Shown one piece after another: positions 7,372-14,062 of a DNA stretch of 17,095 nt (position 1 is its first letter; every line of letters starts with the position of its first letter). Origin of the DNA: Bacteroidales bacterium UBA3382 (GTDB taxonomy: Bacteria; Bacteroidota; Bacteroidia; Bacteroidales; UBA932). The stretch spans positions 1 through 17,095 of the forward strand of contig DEPW01000035.1 in NCBI GenBank assembly GCA_002358965.1. Reading direction: 5' to 3'. Below the pieces are notes generated by a model that made no database searches, was not told where the DNA came from, and saw only the letters and a list, made by a program, of their open reading frames with translations. The position numbers were made by a program, and so were the translations under genes.

Positions 7372-7791
7372 TTACAACAACTCTCGCAATGAAAGGTAAT
7401 AGTCCTCCTTGCTTCGCATCAGGGCAATATCATCAGGAGTATGGTCATCATAACCTATCAGATGCAGCACTCCATGCACCATTACCCGGCAGAGCTCTTG
7501 CTCGAAATCCGAACCGTACTCTTCGGCGTTTGCCCTGACGGTATCGACACTTATGAAGAGGTCGCCTGAAAGCCTGTCGCCTTCAGTGTAATCAAAGGTA
7601 ATTATATCGGTAAAATAGTCATGCCGCAGGTATCTTTTATTAATGTCGAGCAAATAACCGTCCGAACAGAATATAACCGAAATGTCCCCTACCCTCTTGA
7701 TTTCGCTCTCTGCGACAAGGTTAAGCCATCTGTTGTTAAGCCTTTTGTTCTTCAAGTTGAAGTCAATGTCTTCGGAAAAATAAGAAATCAT
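7372..7791 (-). CDS. ybeY: Endoribonuclease YbeY (rRNA maturation)
   Basis: Metal-dependent single-strand RNase that acts in 16S rRNA 3'-end maturation and ribosome quality control. With the ATG at 7791 the protein has 139 residues. The longer open frame reaching to 7932 crosses the divergent tonB promoter and is not used. Family marks are NKRYLRHDYFTDIITFDY (51-68), GDLFISVDTVRANA (76-89) and the metal site HGVLHLIGYDDH (106-117). The first two His residues are at the usual spacing (106 and 110), while the third falls at 117, one position later than in the standard HGxLHLxGYDH. It is the first gene of a two-gene unit with mnmG. Confidence 0.93.
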   Translation of the reverse strand: MISYFSEDIDFNLKNKRLNNRWLNLVAESEIKRVGDISVIFCSDGYLLDINKRYLRHDYFTDIITFDYTEGDRLSGDLFISVDTVRANAEEYGSDFEQELCRVMVHGVLHLIGYDDHTPDDIALMRSKEDYYLSLRELL

Positions 7792-7815
7792 CGTCTTTTC
7801 GTTTGAAATTCGACA

Positions 7816-7823
7816 CAAAACTA
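7816..7823 (-). promoter_or_regulatory. -7 promoter box for ybeY-mnmG
   Basis: The minus strand reads TAGTTTTG, a match to TAnnTTTG, 25 bases before the ybeY ATG. No clear -33 TTG is seen, so the call rests on one box and the position in the divergent spacer. Confidence 0.45.
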
Positions 7824-7840
7824 CAACAAAATGAATTTTT

Positions 7841-7873
7841 TTTGTGAAAAAAGATAAATAATTACTACTTTTA
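7841..7873 (+). promoter_or_regulatory. Promoter for tonB
   Basis: TTTG at 7841-7844 and TACTTTTA at 7866-7873 (TAnnTTTG with the last base changed) are separated by 21 bases, within the normal range. The predicted transcript starts near 7878, 27 bases before the tonB ATG. Confidence 0.45.
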
Positions 7874-7904
7874 CGGCCAAATTTGAAAATAAGGTATTTA
7901 AGAT

Positions 7905-8594
7905 ATGGAACTGAAAAAATCACCAAAGGCAAACTTGGAGACTAAGAAGGCCCTTTTCACCGAAATAGGTCTCGTTGTCGCGCTTGCAGTAGTCCTGTTC
8001 GCTTTCGAATACAAGACTACTGAAAAAGCGGTAAGCACACTGGAAGAAGAAGTCTACATCCCTGTAGAAGAAGAAATCATTCCTATTACACAGGAGACGC
8101 CTCCGCCAAAGCCTGACATGCCTAAGATTCCACAGCTGTCGGATGAAATCGATATCGTCAGCGACGAAATCCAGGTAGAAGACATCATCATCAACACTGA
8201 AGACATTGCCGACATGGGCGTCGAAGTGATGGACTATGTAGCTGAAGTCGAAGAAGAGGAAATCATAGAAGAGGCTCTTCCATACAAATCCGTTGAAGTC
8301 GAGCCTTCCTTCCAGGGTGGTACTGCAAACGACTTCTCGAAATGGGTGCAGCAACGCCTTGTTTACCCTGAGATTGCGCTTGAAAACGGCATTTCGGGAA
8401 CCGTGATACTCTATTTCGAGGTCGACAAGGACGGCAATCTCATCAATGTAAAGGTACTCAGGGGCGTGGACAAATCGCTCGACGACGAGGCTGTACGAGT
8501 AGTTAAAAGTTCGCCTAAATGGTCCCCGGGCCGCCAGCAGGATATAGCTGTCAAGTGTCAGTACCAGTTCCCTGTAACATTCCAACTCAGGTAA
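7905..8594 (+). CDS. tonB: Energy transducer TonB
   Basis: Couples the inner-membrane proton-motive force (through ExbB/ExbD) to TonB-dependent outer-membrane receptors. The 229-residue protein has a short basic cytoplasmic N-terminus, one membrane segment at about 20-35, and a periplasmic linker with a short Pro run (TPPPKPDMPKIP, about 64-75) and then a strongly acidic stretch rich in Glu, Asp and Ile. The C-terminal domain starts near EPSFQGG and runs through YPEIALENGISGTVILYFEVDKDG to a final FPVTFQL strand. This acidic linker and FxGG entry are common in Bacteroidota TonB. The gene has its own promoter and terminator. No exbB, exbD or receptor gene is nearby, so which receptors it serves cannot be told. 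Confidence 0.93.
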   Translation: MELKKSPKANLETKKALFTEIGLVVALAVVLFAFEYKTTEKAVSTLEEEVYIPVEEEIIPITQETPPPKPDMPKIPQLSDEIDIVSDEIQVEDIIINTEDIADMGVEVMDYVAEVEEEEIIEEALPYKSVEVEPSFQGGTANDFSKWVQQRLVYPEIALENGISGTVILYFEVDKDGNLINVKVLRGVDKSLDDEAVRVVKSSPKWSPGRQQDIAVKCQYQFPVTFQLR

Positions 8595-8616
8595 AAGCAA
8601 ACAAGAGATAATCCTG

Positions 8617-8645
8617 AAGGGTCGCCTTGATACGCGGCCCTTTTT
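8617..8645 (+). terminator. Terminator after tonB
   Basis: AAGGGTCGC (8617-8625) pairs with GCGGCCCTT (8634-8642) with one G-T wobble and an 8-base loop, and the right arm runs into a T-run to 8645. It ends 22 bases past the tonB stop and only five bases before the hflX ATG. Confidence 0.75.
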
Positions 8646-8650
8646 CATAT

Positions 8651-9823
8651 ATGAATCAAATGGACAGGACAGTTTTCGTAGCAGTAATGAAGCAAGGGGA
8701 CGACCCAAGGAAGACCAAAGAGTATCTCGACGAACTCGAGTTCCTTGCCGAGACAGCAGGAGCAAAAGGGGAAAAACGCTTCATACAGAAGCTTGAAAGA
8801 GCTAACAGCAGGACATATATAGGAAGCGGCAAATTGGCCGAAATAAAGGCATATATCGAAGAAAACAGCATAGATCTCGTAATCTTCGACGACGAACTGA
8901 CGCCGTCACAACTGAGGAACCTCGAAAAGGAACTCCAATGCAGGATACTCGACAGGACAAACCTCATACTGGACATATTCGCACAAAGAGCCAAGACAGC
9001 CTACGCCAAGACGCAGGTAGAGCTTGCACAATACCAGTACCTGCTCCCGAGACTGACGAGGATGTGGACACACCTTGAAAGGCAGAGAGGAGGAATAGGA
9101 ATGAGAGGCCCGGGAGAAAGCCAGATAGAGACAGACCGCCGCATCATCCTTGAAAAGATTTCCAAACTAAAGGAACAGCTCAAGAAGATCGACCGCCAAA
9201 TGGCATCGCAAAGGGGTAACAGAGGCTCATTGGTCAGGATATCGCTCGTAGGCTACACAAATGTAGGCAAAAGCACAATAATGAACCTGCTGGCCAAAAG
9301 CGACGTATTTGCAGAAAACAAGCTTTTCGCGACCCTTGACACCACTGTCAGGAAGGTCGTCATTGAAAATGTCCCGTTCCTGTTAAGCGACACTGTCGGC
9401 TTCATCAGGAAACTGCCGACACAGCTCGTCGAATCGTTCAAAAGCACTTTGGACGAAGTACGGGAAGCGGACATACTCATGCATGTAGTCGACATCTCCC
9501 ACCCTAACTTCGAAGAGCAGATACATGTCGTAGAGGAAACCCTGAAGGAGATAAACGCCATTGACAAGCCTGTTTTCGTAGTATTCAACAAAATAGACCA
9601 ATACAGATACGAAGAGTACGATGAGTTTTCGTTAGAACCTAAAAAACAGGAAAATCTCACATTGGACGAATTCAAAAAACTCTGGATAGGCAAAGACCAC
9701 ACTCCGTGCATATTCATTTCGGCCAAAGAAAAAATCGGCATTGACAAACTCAAGAACGATCTATATAAAATGGTAGCCGAAATACACGCCGGACGCTATC
9801 CGTTCAACAATTTCCTGTGGTAA
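8651..9823 (+). CDS. hflX: GTPase HflX (ribosome-associated)
   Basis: GTPase that binds the 50S subunit and splits or rescues stalled ribosomes under stress. With the ATG at 8651 it has 390 residues. The N-terminal HflX domain contains the Gly-rich segment YIGSGKLAEIK (56-66) and RGGIGMRGPGESQIETDRR (146-164), followed by a coiled-coil helix (about 165-188). The G domain shows GYTNVGKST (201-209), DTVGF (247-251), NKID (313-316) and SAKEKIG (357-363). The open frame extends back to 8627, but that part lies in the tonB terminator, so 8651 or the ATG at 8660 is the start. I see no separate promoter box in the 56-base gap, so expression may depend on read-through from tonB or on a promoter of another type. 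Confidence 0.96.
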   Translation: MNQMDRTVFVAVMKQGDDPRKTKEYLDELEFLAETAGAKGEKRFIQKLERANSRTYIGSGKLAEIKAYIEENSIDLVIFDDELTPSQLRNLEKELQCRILDRTNLILDIFAQRAKTAYAKTQVELAQYQYLLPRLTRMWTHLERQRGGIGMRGPGESQIETDRRIILEKISKLKEQLKKIDRQMASQRGNRGSLVRISLVGYTNVGKSTIMNLLAKSDVFAENKLFATLDTTVRKVVIENVPFLLSDTVGFIRKLPTQLVESFKSTLDEVREADILMHVVDISHPNFEEQIHVVEETLKEINAIDKPVFVVFNKIDQYRYEEYDEFSLEPKKQENLTLDEFKKLWIGKDHTPCIFISAKEKIGIDKLKNDLYKMVAEIHAGRYPFNNFLW

Positions 9824-9844
9824 CGCGAAAGAAAGCGCATGACA

Positions 9845-9878
9845 AAAGGCCGGGGTCGACAAATCGTCCCCGGCCTTT
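9845..9878. terminator. Bidirectional terminator between hflX and ppiD
   Basis: AAAGGCCGGGG (9845-9855) pairs perfectly with 9868-9878 over 11 bp. Three more pairs (CGA 9857-9859 with TCG 9864-9866) form after a T-T mismatch, leaving a four-base loop. The flanks supply three or four T residues on either strand. It separates two converging genes. Confidence 0.85.
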
Positions 9879-9902
9879 GCATTATCAGTTAATGTCTGAA
9901 TC

Positions 9903-11999
9903 CTAATAGAATCTCGCCCTGTTGTCCTTGACATCTGCCTCTTCCATCATTACAGGAAGGATAGTGTTAAGGGTATACTGGGCCATCATCTCTTCCCTGG
10001 AGCGTGCATCGTCCTCGGTATAGAAGGCTCCTGTTTCGCGGCTCTTCACGATGAAAACATACACTCCCAGGTTACCTTTGACAGGACCGGTTATCACACC
10101 TTCCTGAGCTCCGGATACGGCCCCGATGAATGCCGGATCGAATCCTTGCTGGCGTGATACTGACGAGAATGCTATGCCGTCACGGGAACTTACCGTAGTG
10201 CCCAAAGCCTGGGAGACAGCCTCCATTGTCGTACAGCCGGCTATCTTCTGCGCTACTTCCGCAGTCCTGTTATCAGCAACCTTACGGTTCTTGAGGATCA
10301 TCTCTATCGAAGGACGCACATCCTCGAGCGGAGCGACACCTTCCTTATGAATGCCTGTCAGGGCCGCGATGAAGAAGTATTCGTTATCCACGGTTATGAT
10401 AGGAGATACTTCGCCGACCTTCGCATCGAAAGCCCAACGCGTCACTTCCTTGGTATTCTGATAATTTCCCAACTGGCGCGAAGACTCTTCCACCCTCTTT
10501 GCCGACAACGGGAACAACTGCATGTCCTGGCAGGCCTGCTTAAAGAGTTCGTAGTTGCCTTCGCTCTTCGTAGCTATCTCGTTAGCCTTTGCATAGAAGC
10601 TGTTGAAAGTCTCTTTGCTTGCTACGGCTTCCTTTACAAGGATGGCTACCTGCTTTTTAAGCTTGGCCTGGGTGCGCTCCTTGACATTGACGATATGAGT
10701 GCCGAAATCCGTTTCAAGTATGAAAGGCTTGCCTGTCTGGGCATAAAGCACGCTTTCGAAACCAGGTATCATCATATACTGCGTCATCCAACCTATGTCG
10801 CCGCGTTCCTGGGCGTTCGAACTCTGATCGGCCGAATACGCAAGAGCTACATTCGACATGGTATTCCTGCCGGAAGAGATCACCGCCAGCAGGCTGTCGG
10901 CAAGGGCTGCATCGTCACCCTGGAGCAATATGTGCTGTACATATGCCGAATCCGACATCATCCTGGAATCTACGACCCTTGCGGCCATGAACCTGTTATC
11001 GACAGAGACGATTTCCGAAGTCCCCTTGCCTGCGTTATCGCCGAAAGCATAGTCGTCGAATATCTGTGAAATCGAAGCAAGTTCCCCTTCCTCATAATAA
11101 TAAGGATTGAACTGCTCGTCTGAATTCCTCATCATGAAATTCCTCATGTTGTCGGTAACGGCGAATTCGGGATAGACTTCCTGGATTGCCTCGTTTGCAA
11201 AGTTGATGTCATCTTCAGAAGGCACGACCTCGAATACGACATAGTCCAAATCCCTTGACGCATTCTGCTCGTAGTCTTTCTTGTGCGAGTTGTAGTAATG
11301 GCTGATTTCCGAATCGGTTACGGTTACGGAAGAATCGGCAATCCCGAAAGGCACCATTACGAAATCGACATTCGAAGTAACATTGTTCTCTTCGATCGCA
11401 TTTGCAAGCATCAGAGGATTGATATAGTCGGATGCAGTGAAGAGAGAGTAGTACTTGTTGTAATATTGCTGGTCAAGTATCACATTCTGGAGATAATCCC
11501 AGTAGAGCTTAAGGTTGCCGCTCTGATCCGCTGATATTTGGCTGACGAAATCCTTTACCCTCTGTGCTGAAAAATTACCGTATTCGTCCGCAAATACCCT
11601 GTTCCCCGATATCAACGGCGAAACCATATCGCCTATGGTCAGGTCCAGCAACTCGTCCTCTGAAACAAAGATACCTGCCTTCTGAGCGTTTTCGATGAAA
11701 AGGAGCTGGTCGATATACCACTGCCATGCCATGTTCTGTATAGCAGTATTCTGCTCTTCGGTTACGGAAGAAGAACCGGTGGTCATCTGGGTGATGGCCG
11801 TATAATAATCGACCCTTCCCTGGAAATCGCGATAATCGATTCCCTTACCATCAATCTCGCCCACATCGTTTTTCGATGACATTGAAGAAATAGCCCATTG
11901 GAATGTCGTCGGATCAATGATGAAAGACAACAACGCAACGGCAATAAGTACGGTGATCAACACACCCAATTTAACGCGAATTTTTTCAATAACCGCCAT
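9903..11999 (-). CDS. ppiD: PpiD-type peptidylprolyl isomerase / SurA-like periplasmic chaperone
   Basis: Membrane-anchored parvulin-family chaperone that helps exported and outer-membrane proteins fold. The 698-residue protein has a short cytoplasmic N-terminus with one membrane segment at about 11-28 (LGVLITVLIAVALLSFII), a SurA-N-like helical region from about 45 to 240, and a parvulin (PPIC) domain at about 350-442 (VQHILLQ...GDIGWM...GFESVLYA...FGTHIVNVKER). A second, degenerate parvulin-like part follows. The topology matches PpiD of Gram-negative bacteria, though bacteroidetal members are more divergent; whether it has isomerase activity cannot be told. It lies 65 bases after lptC in the envelope run and has a probable promoter in that gap. 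The ATG at 11999 directly precedes the charged N-terminus. Confidence 0.9.
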   Translation of the reverse strand: MAVIEKIRVKLGVLITVLIAVALLSFIIDPTTFQWAISSMSSKNDVGEIDGKGIDYRDFQGRVDYYTAITQMTTGSSSVTEEQNTAIQNMAWQWYIDQLLFIENAQKAGIFVSEDELLDLTIGDMVSPLISGNRVFADEYGNFSAQRVKDFVSQISADQSGNLKLYWDYLQNVILDQQYYNKYYSLFTASDYINPLMLANAIEENNVTSNVDFVMVPFGIADSSVTVTDSEISHYYNSHKKDYEQNASRDLDYVVFEVVPSEDDINFANEAIQEVYPEFAVTDNMRNFMMRNSDEQFNPYYYEEGELASISQIFDDYAFGDNAGKGTSEIVSVDNRFMAARVVDSRMMSDSAYVQHILLQGDDAALADSLLAVISSGRNTMSNVALAYSADQSSNAQERGDIGWMTQYMMIPGFESVLYAQTGKPFILETDFGTHIVNVKERTQAKLKKQVAILVKEAVASKETFNSFYAKANEIATKSEGNYELFKQACQDMQLFPLSAKRVEESSRQLGNYQNTKEVTRWAFDAKVGEVSPIITVDNEYFFIAALTGIHKEGVAPLEDVRPSIEMILKNRKVADNRTAEVAQKIAGCTTMEAVSQALGTTVSSRDGIAFSSVSRQQGFDPAFIGAVSGAQEGVITGPVKGNLGVYVFIVKSRETGAFYTEDDARSREEMMAQYTLNTILPVMMEEADVKDNRARFY

Positions 12000-12034
12000 G
12001 TTAGAAATATTTTTAGTTTTTTAATTTTCCAAGC

Positions 12035-12042
12035 CAAATTTA
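12035..12042 (-). promoter_or_regulatory. -7 promoter box before ppiD
   Basis: The minus strand reads TAAATTTG, a perfect TAnnTTTG match, 36 bases before the ppiD ATG and after the lptC stop. No TTG lies at the usual -33 spacing (the nearest is 28 bases upstream). It may add expression to ppiD beyond the upstream operon. Confidence 0.45.
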
Positions 12043-12064
12043 AGACTGCGAAGATAGTAATTTT

Positions 12065-12691
12065 TTATAACAATGGACCAATAAAGTTGACCGAATCGAC
12101 ATAAGTTTTGGTAGAATCGCTATTTACGATAAAGAAATTGTCGAAAGGATGCAGGATTTTCGAATGTCTTGCACGCTGATCGGACTCTATGCCGTAACCT
12201 TGCATGAACCCGCTCGGAGAATACATGCGGACATAACAGTCAGTGAATATCCTTTCATTGTCCCGGTCCCAATAAAGCGTATCGGTTTCAAGCCTCTCGC
12301 CTTTCAGGATGTTCTTGACCACGACATCTCCGTATGCCGCCCAGCTCTCTCCGTCCGCTTTGGAATCGACATGACGGGCCTTGAGCGATGTTATTTCCGT
12401 CTCCAACAGGCCTTCTTCGTTATATACGAACACATTGAAACCGTCGGGAAAGATTTCGTAAGAGAGCGAATCCTTCGAATATCTCTCCATCTTTTCAGCC
12501 TCCACCCTCAACTGCATGACACCGTTTTGGGACTGGATATGAAAAATACCTTCTACCACTTGCATTGGGGATTCGTTCAAATCTATTTTCTCGGCCTCCC
12601 CTAACTCGCTTTTACAAGAATATAGAACGATAGCAGCCGTAATCACGACTGCTACCGCACATATCATATTTCTATCAGATTTTTTATCCAA
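12065..12691 (-). CDS. lptC: LPS export ABC transporter periplasmic protein LptC (lipoprotein form)
   Basis: LptC links the inner-membrane LptBFG transporter to the periplasmic LptA bridge for lipopolysaccharide transport. The 208-residue protein has a basic n-region, a hydrophobic stretch (about 9-22) and a lipobox LYSC (23-26), so it should be lipid-anchored at Cys26 rather than by the membrane helix used in E. coli. The rest is predicted beta-rich, with the OstA/LptC-type pattern around MQLRVEAEKMERY, FVYNEEGLLETEITSLKARHV and WAAYGDVVVKNILKGERLETDTLYWDRDNERIFTD. The first codon is TTG at 12691; it is kept because it supplies the Lys and Arg residues a signal peptide needs, whereas the next ATG (12667) would remove them. 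It follows the TPR gene by five bases. Confidence 0.88.
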   Translation of the reverse strand: MDKKSDRNMICAVAVVITAAIVLYSCKSELGEAEKIDLNESPMQVVEGIFHIQSQNGVMQLRVEAEKMERYSKDSLSYEIFPDGFNVFVYNEEGLLETEITSLKARHVDSKADGESWAAYGDVVVKNILKGERLETDTLYWDRDNERIFTDCYVRMYSPSGFMQGYGIESDQRARHSKILHPFDNFFIVNSDSTKTYVDSVNFIGPLL

Positions 12692-12696
12692 AACGA

Positions 12697-14028
12697 TTAT
12701 TTTTGAGTACGCACTTTTGTTGTCTCAGTAAGTCCGCCGCATGAAACCGTGTAAGAATCGCCATCGAGGACATCGAACATGAATGCTTCGGCCTGATCAG
12801 GGAAGTACTGCGAATATCGGGCGATAAGCGGATCGACAGTTTCGGCAAGCGATGCATCGGTCCTCTTCGCTTTGATAAGATAATCAACGGCTACCCAAAG
12901 CGGAGAACGCTCTTCGATTTCATTACCAGGACATTCGAGTGAAGCCCAAACATTTGCTATGATCATGTATGCCTTGCCGGATAACGAAGAATCGAGTTCG
13001 ATTGCCTTCTTGGCCGAATTCACGGCTTTGACATTCTGGTTGAGATTGTAGCATACGGTAGCCATTTCAAGATAGTATTGCGCATCTGTATGACTGTCGG
13101 AATCAGGCCTGTCGATAGCTTCCTGCAAATACTGCAATGCAAGATCGTTTTCATTGTGCGACGAATAGATTGCAAACAGGAAGTGGGCCGAAGTGTGGGT
13201 AGGTTCGAGTTTGTCCAAAGACTGTGCGGCCCTGAAGAACAAATCGTTGTCAGTACAGTTTTCCGCAGAGGACATCATCAGGATGATATTGGAAACGAGC
13301 GACTTGTCATCCGGAGTAGCTTCGAATCTCGGAGTGAAGAGTTCGATAAGGCTTTCGCAGTTAGCCACATTGCTGAGTATGAAGAGACCTTCGACATCGG
13401 TCATCACCTTTTCAAGCGTAGCGGTAGATTTGTTCTGACTTTTGGCGATTTCGATGGCCTTCTCGATATTTGCGGTTATTTCACCGAATACGCCCAACAC
13501 ATCTTCTGCCATCAGGGTACCCTGGTTGTACAGCGTATTCGTGGCATCCATAAGACGGACATAAATCACACTGTTGGTGTTCTCTTTGGTAAAACGCATG
13601 TTTTCAAGGAGCGTATTGTAAAGCTGGTTCTTGTCCGTCACAAAAGTAATCATGTCAAGGGACTTGTTGTTCCTTGCAGTGGTCGCGTATTTTGGATAAT
13701 TGGCAATACGCAGATCGTGAAGGTTCATGAGAGTGTCGATAAGGGCGGCCTTGTAAATGGAATTTTTCGAATTTTCCTTAATGAGGGACCTCATTATCTT
13801 CTGACCGTCGAGCAACATGTTCTGGCTGGCAGTAGGCGGGCAAAGCTCGTATGCCTTCCTCCATCTCGGAATAGCCTCTTCCATCACCTTCATGTCATAA
13901 TACTGCTTGTAGAACTGCAAGTACCTAACGCATTCTGCGCTGTCCGGGCCGAATTTGCCCTGTGCGTTTGCAGCTACAGCTGCCATAGCTGCAAAAAAGA
14001 TTGTCAAGAAAAATTTTTTAATCATCAT
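12697..14028 (-). CDS. Secreted tetratricopeptide-repeat protein, Bacteroidales envelope type
   Basis: Function unknown. The 443-residue protein has a signal peptide (residues 1-22, cleaved at about ANA-Q23), so it acts in the periplasm. TPR-like helices are visible at about 50-65 (EEAIPRWRKAYELCP) and 265-365, where ALQYLQEAIDRPDSD and AVNSAKKAIELDSSLSGKAYMIIANVWA look like repeat units. Between them are long helical stretches with less clear repeats. It ends in an unusual tail, DGDSYTVSCGGLTETTKVRTQK, that reads like a small beta segment rather than TPR. It sits between a beta-barrel protein and lptC, 34 bases after the former and five before the latter. A scaffold or assembly role at the envelope is an inference from the neighbours only. 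Confidence 0.82.
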   Translation of the reverse strand: MMIKKFFLTIFFAAMAAVAANAQGKFGPDSAECVRYLQFYKQYYDMKVMEEAIPRWRKAYELCPPTASQNMLLDGQKIMRSLIKENSKNSIYKAALIDTLMNLHDLRIANYPKYATTARNNKSLDMITFVTDKNQLYNTLLENMRFTKENTNSVIYVRLMDATNTLYNQGTLMAEDVLGVFGEITANIEKAIEIAKSQNKSTATLEKVMTDVEGLFILSNVANCESLIELFTPRFEATPDDKSLVSNIILMMSSAENCTDNDLFFRAAQSLDKLEPTHTSAHFLFAIYSSHNENDLALQYLQEAIDRPDSDSHTDAQYYLEMATVCYNLNQNVKAVNSAKKAIELDSSLSGKAYMIIANVWASLECPGNEIEERSPLWVAVDYLIKAKRTDASLAETVDPLIARYSQYFPDQAEAFMFDVLDGDSYTVSCGGLTETTKVRTQK

Positions 14029-14062
14029 AGTTTGTTTTTTATATTTTCATATCGATTGCATT

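Noticed and set aside
7920..8765. Minus-strand open frame of 281 residues over tonB
   Set aside because: It crosses the tonB coding region, its terminator and the hflX start; the Phe- and Val-rich translation reflects the acidic tonB linker read backwards.
10384..10392. TTATCCACG, one base from a DnaA box
   Set aside because: A single one-mismatch copy inside ppiD with no cluster or AT-rich unwinding region; no evidence of an origin here.
10347..11069. Plus-strand open frame of 240 residues over ppiD
   Set aside because: Shadow of ppiD with no start context or recognisable domain.
12600..12625. Residues after the LptC lipobox (C-K-S-E) compared with the bacteroidetal surface-lipoprotein export signal
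   Set aside because: Only a weak likeness, lacking the paired acidic residues directly after Lys, and surface export would conflict with the role of LptC at the inner membrane.
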